A stretch of 64,000 nt of DNA, from NCBI RefSeq assembly GCF_003751085.1, contig NZ_RJJY01000001.1, positions 2,170,001-2,234,000 of the forward strand, written 5' to 3'. Below are positions 8,516 to 16,972 of this stretch, in pieces. Source of the DNA: Micromonospora sp. Llam0 (GTDB lineage: Bacteria; Actinomycetota; Actinomycetes; Mycobacteriales; Micromonosporaceae). Position 1 is the stretch's first letter; each line of letters begins with the position of its first letter. The translations under genes were made by a program, and so were the position numbers. A model generated the notes under the pieces. That model saw only the letters and a list, made by a program, of their open reading frames with translations. It was not told the origin of the DNA and ran no database searches.

Positions 8516-9499
8516 GTGCCGCCGCGACGCCAGGGTTTCGACGGGCCGGCCGGGCTGCGCGAGTTCAACTCCGCGCTGCGACACACCCTGGTGCAGCAGA
8601 CCGTCACGATCCGCGACCCGAGCCGGTTCCGCGCCCGCATCACCGAGGTGCCACTGGGGCCCCTGCGGCTCATCTCCGCTACGGTCGGTGCGCTGCACTC
8701 CTCCCGCCGACCGCACGACACCACCGGACCCGACGCCGCGGACGGGGTGTTCCTACTCCTCGGCCAACGGGCCACCGGCAGCATCACGCACCGGGGTGGC
8801 ACCGACCCGATCGGCCCGGACCGGCTGGTCGTCGTCCCCGGCTCGGAGGCGTTCGACGTCGACTACCCGGCACCGGCCCACGTGCTGTTCGTAGCGCTGC
8901 CCCCCGCACTCGTCACGGCCCGCTTCCCCGGCCTCGACGGACCGGTGCGCTCCGCGACGTTGGACCCGGTGGGCCGGGCGTTGAGTCGGCAGTTGCCGCA
9001 CCTGATGAACGCGGCCGCAGCCGCCGGGGCCGGGCAGCGACCGGAGGTCGCCACCATGGTCGACACCGTCCTCGCCGCCACGCTGCACGGTGCCGGCGTC
9101 GCCGTCGACGCCGACCCGGTGGCCGCGCTGCGCACCGCGGCCGAACGGCTGATCGAGCACTCGCTGGCCGATCCGGCGTTGTCGGTGCCGTGGCTGGCCC
9201 GCCGGCTGGCGGTGTCCCCCCGGCAGCTGCACCGGGCGTTCGCCGCCAACGGCACCACCCCGTACCGCTGGATCCGACAGCGTCGGTTGCACGCCTGCGC
9301 TGTCGCGCTCGCCGGGTCCGACGTCCCGGTCGCGCGGCTCGCCCACCGGTACGGCTTCGCGTCGGCGTCGCATCTCGGAGCGCTCTTCCGCGCCCAGTAC
9401 GGCGCCCCGCCCGCGCGGTGGCGCAGCGAGCAACGCGCCGGCGGACCGGCCGGCCATCTCGGGCAGGATCCCGACAGCGATCCGGCGCGACGCCGATAA
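8516..9499 (+). CDS. AraC-family transcriptional regulator
   Basis: A 327-residue regulator. The N-terminal half (about 10-190) looks like an AraC-binding-like cupin sensor domain (GVFLLLGQRATGSITHRGGT, LVVVPGSEAF). The C-terminal about 100 residues hold two helix-turn-helix motifs: LSVPWLARRLAVSPRQLHRA and VARLAHRYGFASASHLGALF, ending with the family's RAQYGAPPARWR. The GTG start follows GGGAGGAACGC, a strong ribosome binding site. The gene is 59 bases upstream of, and co-directional with, a small hydrolase that may be its target. The inducer is unknown. Confidence 0.92.
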   Translation: MPPRRQGFDGPAGLREFNSALRHTLVQQTVTIRDPSRFRARITEVPLGPLRLISATVGALHSSRRPHDTTGPDAADGVFLLLGQRATGSITHRGGTDPIGPDRLVVVPGSEAFDVDYPAPAHVLFVALPPALVTARFPGLDGPVRSATLDPVGRALSRQLPHLMNAAAAAGAGQRPEVATMVDTVLAATLHGAGVAVDADPVAALRTAAERLIEHSLADPALSVPWLARRLAVSPRQLHRAFAANGTTPYRWIRQRRLHACAVALAGSDVPVARLAHRYGFASASHLGALFRAQYGAPPARWRSEQRAGGPAGHLGQDPDSDPARRR

Positions 9500-9558
9500 C
9501 CCTCCGTGCGCCGGCCGGCCTACCGTCGGGCCCACCGACCGCGACGGAGGCACCCGAC

Positions 9559-10272
9559 ATGCGTTTCGTTCTCGTTCACGGATCCTGGCACGACGGCAAC
9601 TGCTGGGACGGCGTCCGGCAGGCGCTCACCGCCGCCGGACACGAGGTCCACGCACCCACCCTGCCGGGCAACGGCGCCAACGCCGATCCGACGGTGAGCT
9701 TCACCCGGACCGCCGAAGCCGTCGCCGGGCTGATCCGGCGGGCCGACCTGCGCGACGTGGTGCTCGTCGGGCACAGCCTCGGCGGCGCGGTCGTGCAGGC
9801 CGTCGCGGTCGCCGTACCGGACCGGCTCCGCCGCCTGGTGTTCCACAACGCGTACGTCCTCGCCGACGGCGACACCGTCTTCCAGCATGTGCCACCGTCG
9901 GCCGCCGCCGCCTTCACCAGCCTGGCCAGCCCGGAGGGCACCCTGATGCTGCCGTACGAGGCGTTCCGCTCGTTCATCAGTGACGCCGACGAGCAGACCG
10001 CCCGCGCCGCCTACGCGCGGCTGACGCCGGAGCCACTGGCCCGGGCCGCGGAACCGGTCGCGCTGCCCGGATTCGCCGACCTGCCGGTCCCCCGTTCGTA
10101 CCTGTACGCGGTCGACGACGTCGCGTTCCCGCCGGACGAGTTCCGTTGGCATCCCGGCCAGTCTCAGCGGCTCGGCGAGTTCCGGCTGGTCGAGATGCCG
10201 GGTTCGCACGAGGTCCTGTTCACCGATCCGCAGTTGCTGGCGGCGAAGCTGGTCGAGGCGGCGGCGGACTGA
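9559..10272 (+). CDS. Small alpha/beta hydrolase (salicylate-esterase / EstC-like)
   Basis: A 237-residue cytosolic alpha/beta hydrolase starting directly with strand 1 and the oxyanion loop (MRFVLVHGSWHDGNCWDGV). The nucleophile elbow is VLVGHSLGGAVVQAVA, with Ser near residue 77; the catalytic His is in MPGSHEVLFTDPQ near residue 218. Length and layout fit the plant salicylate-binding-protein / hydroxynitrile-lyase-like branch common in actinomycetes. The ATG at 9559 is preceded by ACGGAGGCACCCGAC. Its position behind the AraC gene suggests co-regulation. No signal peptide is seen. Confidence 0.9.
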   Translation: MRFVLVHGSWHDGNCWDGVRQALTAAGHEVHAPTLPGNGANADPTVSFTRTAEAVAGLIRRADLRDVVLVGHSLGGAVVQAVAVAVPDRLRRLVFHNAYVLADGDTVFQHVPPSAAAAFTSLASPEGTLMLPYEAFRSFISDADEQTARAAYARLTPEPLARAAEPVALPGFADLPVPRSYLYAVDDVAFPPDEFRWHPGQSQRLGEFRLVEMPGSHEVLFTDPQLLAAKLVEAAAD

Positions 10273-10313
10273 CCACCCGTCGACCGGGTGGGGTTCGAAC
10301 GGGAGGCGGGGCA

Positions 10314-11507
10314 TTGGAACTGCTGGGCGGGTCGATCACCGAGCTGACCGCGGCCGTACGGTCCGGCCGGGTGCACGCCCGGGAGGTCGTCGACGCGGCG
10401 GTACGCCGCATCGAGGAGCGTGACGCCGGGCTCAACGCGGTGGTGGCGGTCGACCCCGGGCCGGCGCTGCGTCGCCTGGCCGCCGCCGGTGGCCGACCGG
10501 TCGGACCGCTGGCCGGGCTGCCGTACCTGGTCAAGGACCTGCATGCCGAGGTCGCCGGCTTTCCGTTGGCCCGGGGCAGCCGGCTGGCCGTCGGCCTGGC
10601 ACCGGCCGGTACGAGCACCTTGCTGCGCCGGCTGGAACAGGCCGGAGCGCTGATCATCGGACGGACCAACTCGCCGGAGTTCGGGCTGAACATCACCACC
10701 GAGCCGGTGCTGCACGGGCCGACCCGCAACCCGTGGCGGCCGGACCGGTCCGCCGGTGGCTCCAGCGGCGGCGCGGCGGTGGCGGTGGCCGCGGGGATGG
10801 TGCCGGCAGGGCCCGGCCGGGCCCTGCGGGTCGGGCTGCTCACCGAGGCGCCCGACGGCACCCCGGTGCATCCGGGGTACCGGGCTGCCGCCGAGTCCGT
10901 CGCCGCCGAGCTGGCCGCCGCCGGTCACCGGGTGGTCCCGGTCGGGCCGGTGGAGCCGGCCGGCCGGCTCGGGCCGGTGCTCGGTGCGGTCATCGCCGGT
11001 CATCTGACCGCCGCAGTCGACGACATCTGCGCCGCCACCGGACGGGCCGCCGGGCCGGAAACCCTGGAACCGGCGGTGCTCGACCTGGTGCGGCGGGGAC
11101 GGCGGGCCGATGCCCGCACCCAGGTCCGGGCGACCATGGCACTGCGTGGGCTCGCCGGCGAGCTGGCTGCCGTCCTCGACGGCGTGGACCTGCTGCTCAG
11201 CCCGACCACCGCGCGGCCGGCGCCACCGCTCGGGCAGCTGCACACCGACCGGCCGGCCGGCGAGCTGTTTCGGGAGATCTTCGCGATCTCCCCGTTCGTG
11301 GGGATGTTCAACGTGACCGGCGGACCGGCGATCAGTCTGCCCTGGGGGTGCGACGACGCCGGGATGCCGATCGGGGTGCAGCTCGGCGCGCGGCCGGGCG
11401 ACGATGTCACCGTCCTCGCCGTGGCGGCGGCGTTGGAGGCGGCCCGACCCGACCTGGTCAGGCCCGGCCCCACCGCGGCGGCGCCGGGTCACGGCGCCCC
11501 GGCCTGA
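10314..11507 (+). CDS. Amidase-signature protein with internal deletion, probably inactive
   Basis: A 397-codon frame of the amidase signature family. The catalytic lysine motif is present (LPYLVKDLHAEV), as is the cis-serine loop (RSAGGSSGGAAVAVAAGMVP). The sequence then jumps straight from MVPAG to GRALRVGLLTEAPDGTPVHP. The segment between these in intact amidases, with the nucleophile serine in the [TD]xGGSIR(I/F)PA motif, is absent, an estimated loss of 80-110 residues. The C-terminal part (DLLLSPTTARPAPPLG, FNVTGGPAISLPWG, GMPIGVQLGARPGDD) is intact. The junction falls on a 22-bp perfect palindrome. I placed the start at the TTG at 10314 behind GGGAGGCGGGGCA. Either a genuine in-frame deletion or an assembly collapse. 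Confidence 0.75.
   Translation: MELLGGSITELTAAVRSGRVHAREVVDAAVRRIEERDAGLNAVVAVDPGPALRRLAAAGGRPVGPLAGLPYLVKDLHAEVAGFPLARGSRLAVGLAPAGTSTLLRRLEQAGALIIGRTNSPEFGLNITTEPVLHGPTRNPWRPDRSAGGSSGGAAVAVAAGMVPAGPGRALRVGLLTEAPDGTPVHPGYRAAAESVAAELAAAGHRVVPVGPVEPAGRLGPVLGAVIAGHLTAAVDDICAATGRAAGPETLEPAVLDLVRRGRRADARTQVRATMALRGLAGELAAVLDGVDLLLSPTTARPAPPLGQLHTDRPAGELFREIFAISPFVGMFNVTGGPAISLPWGCDDAGMPIGVQLGARPGDDVTVLAVAAALEAARPDLVRPGPTAAAPGHGAPA
10806..10827. repeat. 22-bp perfect palindrome at the amidase deletion junction
   Basis: The 22 bases are self-complementary without any spacer (GCAGGGCCCGG and its reverse complement). They sit exactly where the amidase reading frame skips its nucleophile segment. Such a cruciform-prone element could have promoted deletion in the cell or loss during library construction or assembly. 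Confidence 0.8.
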
Positions 11508-11834
11508 CCCTGGCGCCGACCGGGTTGCCGGGCTGGCCCTGGCCCGCCGGTGTCCCGGCCTGGCGCTGGCCGATTGGCGTTGCCGGTCGGATCTAGCCTA
11601 TTCGCTGCGGCCGACGCAGCCGGGCAGACAGCCATGTTCGGGTGGGCGACCGGCGGACAGCCGGTGGATGAGCGGATTACCAGCCGCAGCCGACCTACCG
11701 GACCAGGGGCGGCACCGCCGGTTCCGCAGGTCAGCCGAGCGGTCAAGATCCAAATTCGTTCGACGCCCCTCTTGACATCCCACAAAGTCGGGCGTAAACA
11801 AACCTGAAGCAAAACGAAACGGCGGTGAAACCAC
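11508..11834 (+). promoter_or_regulatory. Intergenic leader of the PTS operon with a -35/-10 promoter
   Basis: This 327-base gap holds no convincing gene. The last 80 bases are distinctly A/T-richer than the surroundings. TTGACA at 11772-11777 is followed after 17 bases by TAAACA at 11795-11800, a plausible vegetative promoter for the regulator and the operon behind it. Between this and the ATG lie two A-rich stretches, AAACAAAC (11796-11803) and AAAACGAAAC (11811-11820). These could be part of a DeoR-type operator for autoregulation, but the evidence is weak. The GC-rich first half may contain the amidase terminator; no clean hairpin was identified. Confidence 0.5.
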
Positions 11835-12596
11835 ATGTACGCCGAGGAACGGCAGCAGGAGATCGTCCGGCTGGCCCGGGCCGACGGGCGGGTCGACGTG
11901 ACCGCGCTCGCCGAGTCACTCAACGTGACCGCCGAGACGATCCGGCGCGATCTCACCACCCTGGAGCGGGCCGGCGTGCTGCGTCGGGTGCACGGCGGTG
12001 CGATCCCGGTCGAACGGATCGGCTTCGAGCCCGCGCTCGCCGCCCGGGACGCGGTGCTGACCACCGAGAAGGAACGGATCGCCAAGGCCGCGCTGGCCGA
12101 ACTGCCCCACGAGGGCGCGATCATCCTGGACGCCGGCACCACCACCGCCCGGCTGGCCGCGATCCTGCCGGCCGACCGGGAACTCACCGTCGTGATCAAC
12201 TCGCCGGCGCTGGCCACTGTCCTCGGTGCCCGCAGCAACCTCAACGTCCTGCTGCTGGGCGGCCGGGTACGCGGTCGCACGATGGCCACCGTCGACGACT
12301 GGGCACTTCGTCCACTCGCCGACGTCTACGTCGACGTGGCCTTCATCGGCACCAACGGCTGTTCCGTCGAGCGTGGCCTGACCACACCGGACCCGGCCGA
12401 GGCGGCGGTCAAGCGGGCGATGATCGGCGCCGCCCGCCGGTCGGTCGTGCTGGCCGACCACACCAAGATCGGCAACGACTACCTGGCCCGGTTCGGCCGG
12501 CTCGCCGACATCGACACGCTGATCACCGACAACGGCCTCAACGCGGACCTCGTCGCCGAGGTGGAGGCGGCCGGGCCACGGGTGGTGCGGGCATGA
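11835..12596 (+). CDS. DeoR-family transcriptional regulator of the PTS operon
   Basis: A 253-residue DeoR-type regulator. The N-terminal helix-turn-helix is YAEERQQEIVRLARADGRVD followed by VTALAESLNVTAETIRRDL, ending LRRVHGGAIP. The C-terminal sugar-phosphate sensor domain has IILDAGTTTARLAAIL, LGGRVRGRT and AFIGTNGCSVERGLTTPDP, then VVLADHTKIG. Members of this family repress sugar catabolic operons and are released by a sugar phosphate such as fructose-1-phosphate. The stop overlaps the kinase ATG (ATGA), so it is the first gene of the long PTS operon and most likely its repressor. Confidence 0.93.
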   Translation: MYAEERQQEIVRLARADGRVDVTALAESLNVTAETIRRDLTTLERAGVLRRVHGGAIPVERIGFEPALAARDAVLTTEKERIAKAALAELPHEGAIILDAGTTTARLAAILPADRELTVVINSPALATVLGARSNLNVLLLGGRVRGRTMATVDDWALRPLADVYVDVAFIGTNGCSVERGLTTPDPAEAAVKRAMIGAARRSVVLADHTKIGNDYLARFGRLADIDTLITDNGLNADLVAEVEAAGPRVVRA

Positions 12597-13537
12597 TCCT
12601 CACGCTCACCCTCAACCCCAGCCTGGACCGCGCCGTCGAGATCGACGAACTGGTCCGCGGCGAGGTCATCCGGGCCACCGGCGCCCGTCTGGACCCCGGC
12701 GGCAAAGGCGTCAACGTGTCCCGGGCGCTGCTGGCCAACGGCGTACCGTCGGTCGCCGTGCTGCCCTGCGGCGGCGACGAGGGCGGTCAACTCGTCCGGC
12801 TGCTGGCCGCCGAAGGGGTCGAGGTGGTCGCCGTGCCGATCGCCGGACGGACCCGGTCCAACATCACCCTCGCCGAGCCGGACGGCACCGTCACCAAGGT
12901 CAACGAGCCCGGGCCGACGCTGAGCCGGGACGAGTTCGACGCGATCACCGTCCGGCTGTTGGACACCGCGCACCAGGCCGACTGGGTGGTGGTCTGCGGC
13001 AGCCTGCCACCGGGGCTGCCGGTGGACGGGTTCACCGCGCTGTGCCGGCAGTTGCTCGACGCCGGGCTCCGACTCGCCGTCGACACCAGCGGCCCGCCGC
13101 TGCGGGCCGCCGCCGAGGCCGGAGCCGACCTGGTCAAACCCAACCGGGAGGAGCTTGCGGAGGCCGTCGGGCGGCCGCTCGACGACCTTCGCGACGTGGT
13201 CGACGCCGCCCGACAGGTCCGCGCCTGGGGCGCCGGCACCGTGCTGGCCAGCCTCGGGGCGCAGGGCGCCGTGCTGGTCGACGCCGACGGGGTGCGCACC
13301 GGCGACTCCCCGGTCGACCAGCCGCGTAGCACGGTCGGCGCCGGTGACGCGCTGCTCGCCGGTTTTCTCGCCGCCGGTGCCAGCGGGCCGGACGCCCTCG
13401 CCGAAGGGCTGGCCTGGGGGGCGGCGGCGGTCAGCCTGCCGGGCAGCCGGATGCCGGGGCCGGCCGACCTGCGTCGGCACACCGTACGACTGCACCCCCG
13501 ACCGGACGACCTGCAGCAACTCGTCACCCAAGGATGA
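12593..13537 (+). CDS. fruK: PfkB-type hexose-phosphate kinase (1-phosphofructokinase / tagatose-6-phosphate kinase family)
   Basis: A 314-residue ribokinase-fold kinase. It begins MILTLTLNPSLDRAVEID, the hallmark of the FruK/LacC branch. It has the substrate-binding LDPGGKGVNVSRALL, NEPGP, VCGSLPPGLP and KPNREELAE, and the C-terminal anion hole and catalytic base in TVGAGDALLAGFLAAG. It would phosphorylate fructose-1-phosphate or a related hexulose phosphate to the 1,6-bisphosphate. The symbol fruK is the conventional choice, but the dehydrogenase and EII type in this operon leave room for a tagatose- or hexulose-6-phosphate substrate. The ATG overlaps the regulator's stop. Confidence 0.85.
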   Translation: MILTLTLNPSLDRAVEIDELVRGEVIRATGARLDPGGKGVNVSRALLANGVPSVAVLPCGGDEGGQLVRLLAAEGVEVVAVPIAGRTRSNITLAEPDGTVTKVNEPGPTLSRDEFDAITVRLLDTAHQADWVVVCGSLPPGLPVDGFTALCRQLLDAGLRLAVDTSGPPLRAAAEAGADLVKPNREELAEAVGRPLDDLRDVVDAARQVRAWGAGTVLASLGAQGAVLVDADGVRTGDSPVDQPRSTVGAGDALLAGFLAAGASGPDALAEGLAWGAAAVSLPGSRMPGPADLRRHTVRLHPRPDDLQQLVTQG

Positions 13538-13605
13538 CCCGTCACCTCGATACCCCAGACCGATCGCCTACTCCCTACCCCCGCACATAGAAGGAGCAGC
13601 AGACC

Positions 13606-14778
13606 ATGGCCACCGACTACACACCCCAGGTGCAGGGCACCGGGGTAAAGGCCACGATCCAGAGAATCGGCGGCTACCTCGCCGGCATGGTGATGCCCAA
13701 CATCGGCGCGTTCATCGCCTGGGGTCTGATCACCGCACTGTTCATCCCCACCGGATGGATCCCCAACGCGACCCTGGCCGAACTGGTCGACCCGATGATC
13801 CTGACGCTGCTGCCGGTCCTGATCGGCTACACCGGCGGCCGGCTCGTGCACGGCCAGCGCGGCGCGGTGGTCGGCGCGGTCGCCACGGTCGGCATCATCG
13901 TCGGCGCCGACATCCCGATGTTCCTCGGCGCGATGATCATCGGCCCGCTGACCGCGTACCTGTTGAAGCTCTTCGACGGCCTGGTCGAGGACAAGATCCC
14001 GGCCGGCTTCGAGATGCTGATCAACAACTTCTCCGCCGGCATCATCGGCGGCGGCATGGCGCTGGTCGGCACCTGGGTGATCGGCCCGGTGGTACAGACC
14101 GTCACCGACGCCGCCGGATCCGCGGTGGACTGGATGGTCGGCCACAGCCTGCTGCCGTTCGTGTCGATCCTGGTCGAGCCGGCCAAGGTGCTGTTCCTCA
14201 ACAACGCGATCAACCACGGCGTGTTCGGACCGCTGGGCGTAGCCGAGGCGGCCACCGACGGCGACTCGATCCTGTTCATGATCGAGTCGAACCCCGGCCC
14301 GGGCCTCGGCCTGCTGGTCGCCTTCCTGCTGTTCGGCCCCCGGCTGCTGCGGGCCAGCACCCCGGCCGCGATCATCATCCACTTCCTCGGCGGCATCCAC
14401 GAGATCTACTTCCCGTACGTGCTGATGAAGCCGCGGCTGATCCTCGCCATGATCGCTGGCGGCGCGGCCGGCGTCTGGACCTTCATGGTCACCGGTGCCG
14501 GTCTGGTCGCCACCCCGTCGCCGGGCAGCATCTTCGCCTACTTCGCGGTCACTCCCCGGGGCGGCTGGTTCGGCGTCCTGCTCGGCGTGATCATCTCTGC
14601 GGCGGTTTCCTTCGCGGTCGCCTCGGTGCTGCTCGGCTTCGGCCGTGGCGAGGGCAAGGAGCCGGTCGAGGAGCAGACCGGGCCGCAGGCCGCCACCGCG
14701 GACACGCCCGCCGGTGCGCACGCCTACCACGCCACCCCGACCGCCGGTACCCACCGGCCGACCGCCACGGAGGCATGA
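13606..14778 (+). CDS. PTS EIIC component, mannitol (MtlA) type
   Basis: A 390-residue membrane permease of the mannitol/fructitol EIIC family. It starts with QRIGGYLAGMVMPNIGAFIAWG, has about 8 transmembrane segments, and carries FLNNAINHGVFGPLG and the signature GGIHEIYFPYVLMKPRL, whose GIHE segment contributes to substrate binding in mannitol enzyme II. The EIIB and EIIA domains that are fused in E. coli MtlA are separate genes here. The tail from about residue 350 is a hydrophilic, A/T/P-rich linker with no domain. The ATG follows AGAAGGAGCAGCAGACC. It should import and phosphorylate a hexitol, most likely mannitol. Confidence 0.92.
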   Translation: MATDYTPQVQGTGVKATIQRIGGYLAGMVMPNIGAFIAWGLITALFIPTGWIPNATLAELVDPMILTLLPVLIGYTGGRLVHGQRGAVVGAVATVGIIVGADIPMFLGAMIIGPLTAYLLKLFDGLVEDKIPAGFEMLINNFSAGIIGGGMALVGTWVIGPVVQTVTDAAGSAVDWMVGHSLLPFVSILVEPAKVLFLNNAINHGVFGPLGVAEAATDGDSILFMIESNPGPGLGLLVAFLLFGPRLLRASTPAAIIIHFLGGIHEIYFPYVLMKPRLILAMIAGGAAGVWTFMVTGAGLVATPSPGSIFAYFAVTPRGGWFGVLLGVIISAAVSFAVASVLLGFGRGEGKEPVEEQTGPQAATADTPAGAHAYHATPTAGTHRPTATEA

Positions 14779-15089
14779 CGATGGCCACCATCGACGCCCA
14801 GAGCATCCGCAAGGTCGTCGTCGCCTGCGACGCCGGCATGGGCAGCAGTGTCATGCTCGCCAGCCAACTGCGCAAGCAGCTCAAGAAGCAGCAGGTGACC
14901 GTCGAGCACACCCCGGTCAACTCCATCCCGGCCGACGCCGACGTCATCGTCTGCCACCAGGGGCTCGCCGACCGGGCCCGCGTCAGCGCGCCCGGCAAGG
15001 TGGTCGTCCCGGTGCAGATCTTCCTCGGCGACCCGGCCGTCGCCCGGCTGGTGGCCGTGGTGCAGCAGGGCGGCCAACTCGATGGCTGA
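14775..15089 (+). CDS. PTS EIIB component, mannitol/lactose type
   Basis: A 104-residue stand-alone EIIB. The phosphocysteine loop is VVVACDAGMGSSVMLASQL, with Cys near residue 18, followed by KQLKKQQVTVEHTPVNSIP and the second-strand motif DVIVCHQGLADRA. It passes phosphate from EIIA to the sugar bound by EIIC. The first ATG (14775) overlaps the EIIC stop as ATGA; a second ATG at 14781 is possible. The 3' end overlaps the EIIA gene by 8 bases. Confidence 0.92.
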   Translation: MTMATIDAQSIRKVVVACDAGMGSSVMLASQLRKQLKKQQVTVEHTPVNSIPADADVIVCHQGLADRARVSAPGKVVVPVQIFLGDPAVARLVAVVQQGGQLDG

Positions 15090-15549
15090 ACCACAATCGG
15101 ACCCCGGCGCTCTGCTCGAGCGCCGGGCCGTCCGGCTGAACGAACAGGCCGGCGACCGGGTCGCCGCCGTGCGCCGCTGCGGCGAGGTGCTGGTCGAGCT
15201 CGGTGCGGTCACCGAGGAGTACGTCGCCGCGATGCTGCAGCGCGAGCAGTCCGTCTCCACCTACGTCGGGGAAGGTGTGGCGATCCCGCACGGCACCCTG
15301 GCCGGCAAGGAGGCGGTACGCCGCGACGCGCTCGCCGTGCTGCGCTTCCCCGACGGGGTGGACTGGGGCGGATCCCCGGTCACCGTCTGCGTGGCGATCG
15401 CGGCGCGCGGCGACGGCCACGTGGAGCTGCTCGCCGCCCTCGCCCAGATCCTGCTCGACCCGGAACAGGCCCGCGAGCTGCGTGAGGCCACCGAGATCGA
15501 CGACGTGCTCCGGCTGCTCGCGCCGGTAGGAGAGGAGAGCTCCACATGA
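15082..15549 (+). CDS. PTS EIIA component, mannitol/fructose type (PTS_EIIA_2)
   Basis: A 155-residue EIIA of the PTS_EIIA_2 family. The phosphorylated histidine is in VGEGVAIPHGT (His near residue 70). It also has YVAAMLQREQSVSTYV and the C-terminal HVELLAALAQILLDPE. It accepts phosphate from HPr and gives it to the EIIB encoded just upstream. The start overlaps EIIB and the stop overlaps the dehydrogenase ATG, so it lies inside the operon. Confidence 0.93.
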   Translation: MAEPQSDPGALLERRAVRLNEQAGDRVAAVRRCGEVLVELGAVTEEYVAAMLQREQSVSTYVGEGVAIPHGTLAGKEAVRRDALAVLRFPDGVDWGGSPVTVCVAIAARGDGHVELLAALAQILLDPEQARELREATEIDDVLRLLAPVGEESST

Positions 15550-16586
15550 AGGTCGTCCGGTTCCACTCCCCCGGCGACGTCCGGATCGAGGAGGCACCGC
15601 AGCCGCAGCCCGGCCCCGGCGACGTGTTGATCCGCGTCCGGGCCTGCTCGACCTGCGGCACCGACGTCAAGATCCGCAACTTCGGTCACCACCACATCGC
15701 CCCGCCCCGGGTGATGGGCCACGAGATCGCCGGCGAGGTCGTCGAGGTCGGCGCCGACGTCGCCGGGTGGCAGGCCGGCGACCGGGTCCAGGTGATCGCG
15801 GCCATCCCCTGCGGCACCTGCGGCGAATGCCGGCGCGGCCGGATGACGGTCTGCCCCAACCAGGAGTCGATGGGCTACCACTACGACGGTGGGTTCGCCG
15901 AGCACATGGTGGTCCCGGCCAAGGTGCTCGCCGTCGACGGGCTCAACCGCATCCCGGACGGGATCAGCTACGCCGAGGCGTCGGTGGCCGAGCCGCTCGC
16001 CTGCGTACTCAACGGGCAGAACCTGGCCCGGGTCGGCCCGGGCGACGACGTCGTCATCATGGGCTCCGGACCGATCGGCTGCCTGCACGTACGGCTGGCC
16101 CGCTCGCGCGGCGCCGCCCGGGTCTTCCTGGTCGACGTCAACCGTGAGCGGCTCGACCTGGCCGCCGCGCTGGTGCATCCCGACGCCACCGTCTGCGGTG
16201 CCGAAACCGACGTGATCGACGAGATCAAGAAGCTGACCGACGGACGCGGCGCCGACGTGGTGATCACCGCGACCGCCGCCGGTGTCGCCCAGGAACAGGC
16301 GTTGCAGATGACCGCCCGACAGGGCCGGATCAGCTTCTTCGGCGGTCTACCCAAGGACAAGCCGGTCATCGCCTGCGACTCCAACCTGGTGCACTACCGG
16401 GAGCTGACCATCGTCGGTGCCAACGGCTCCAGCCCGTCGCACAACGCCGAGGCGCTCGACCTGATCGCCAGCGGCGCGGTACCGGTCGCCGACCTGATCA
16501 CCCACCGGCTACCGATGGACCGGGCCCTCGACGCCTTCGACGTGGTCGCCCGGGGCGAAGCCATCAAAGTCACCATCGAGCCCTGA
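15546..16586 (+). CDS. Zinc-dependent medium-chain dehydrogenase, likely hexitol-phosphate dehydrogenase
   Basis: A 346-residue zinc alcohol dehydrogenase. The catalytic-zinc region is CSTCGTDVKI and MGHEIAGEVVEVG. The structural-zinc lobe is CGTCGECRRGRMTVC, with all four cysteines. The NAD(P) site is VVIMGSGPIGCLHVRLAR, followed by the acidic VDVNRERLD, which suggests NAD. Length and layout fit the sorbitol / galactitol-1-phosphate dehydrogenase branch (GatD is also about 346 residues) rather than MtlD, the classical mannitol-1-phosphate dehydrogenase. Within this operon it most likely oxidises the hexitol phosphate made by the PTS to a ketose phosphate for the PfkB kinase. The exact substrate is inferred. 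Confidence 0.85.
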   Translation: MKVVRFHSPGDVRIEEAPQPQPGPGDVLIRVRACSTCGTDVKIRNFGHHHIAPPRVMGHEIAGEVVEVGADVAGWQAGDRVQVIAAIPCGTCGECRRGRMTVCPNQESMGYHYDGGFAEHMVVPAKVLAVDGLNRIPDGISYAEASVAEPLACVLNGQNLARVGPGDDVVIMGSGPIGCLHVRLARSRGAARVFLVDVNRERLDLAAALVHPDATVCGAETDVIDEIKKLTDGRGADVVITATAAGVAQEQALQMTARQGRISFFGGLPKDKPVIACDSNLVHYRELTIVGANGSSPSHNAEALDLIASGAVPVADLITHRLPMDRALDAFDVVARGEAIKVTIEP

Positions 16587-16636
16587 CCCAGGAATCCAAC
16601 GAGCCCTGACCCAGGAATCCCATCGAGCCCTGACCC
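16574..16636 (+). repeat. Short tandem repeat across the dehydrogenase stop codon
   Basis: Two nearly identical units of 24 and 23 bases (16574-16597 and 16598-16620) and a partial third (16621-16636) share GAGCCCTGACCCAGGAATCC. Each unit contains the TGA, so the stop codon is present three times. This appears to be a recent slippage duplication of the gene's 3' end in the gap before HPr. Confidence 0.8.
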
Positions 16637-16660
16637 CCACCAGGGACAAAGGAGGCAGAC

Positions 16661-16972
16661 ATGCCTACCCGTACCGTCACCGTCGGCTCCGCCAGCGGGC
16701 TGCACGCCCGGCCCGCCGCGTTGTTCGTCGCCGCCGCCGCCACCGCGCCGGTGCCGGTGATGATCAGCACCGCCGGTCGGCCGGCGGTGCCGGCCCGCAG
16801 CATGCTCTCGGTGCTCTCCCTCGGCGCGAAGCAGGGTACCGAGGTGACCCTGGAAGCCGACGGTGACGGCGCCGACGCCGCGCTCGACGAGCTTGCCGCG
16901 TTGCTCGCCCGCGACCTCGACGCCGAGCCCGGCGGCGACGGCGCCGGTGCCACGGCGGCCGGTCGTGGCTGA
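16661..16972 (+). CDS. ptsH: PTS phosphocarrier protein HPr
   Basis: A 103-residue HPr. The phosphorylated His15 lies in GSASGLHARPAALFV, and the regulatory-serine region is ARSMLSVLSLGAKQGTEVTL. The core ends near residue 88; the last 15 residues are a Gly/Ala-rich extension not seen in classical HPr. An AAAGGAGG ribosome binding site precedes the ATG. Its location inside a sugar-specific operon, with enzyme I overlapping its end, suggests a dedicated carrier, unless this is the organism's only ptsHI. Confidence 0.95.
   Translation: MPTRTVTVGSASGLHARPAALFVAAAATAPVPVMISTAGRPAVPARSMLSVLSLGAKQGTEVTLEADGDGADAALDELAALLARDLDAEPGGDGAGATAAGRG

Noticed and set aside
8389..10272. Single 627-codon frame covering the AraC and hydrolase region
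   Set aside because: It is the wrong frame for the AraC gene; only its last 237 codons, from 9559, encode a real protein.
12787..14754. Long minus-strand open frame opposite the fruK-type and EIIC genes
   Set aside because: High GC makes long antisense frames common; the composition is Arg/Gly/Asp-rich without domain motifs, and the plus-strand genes are unmistakable.
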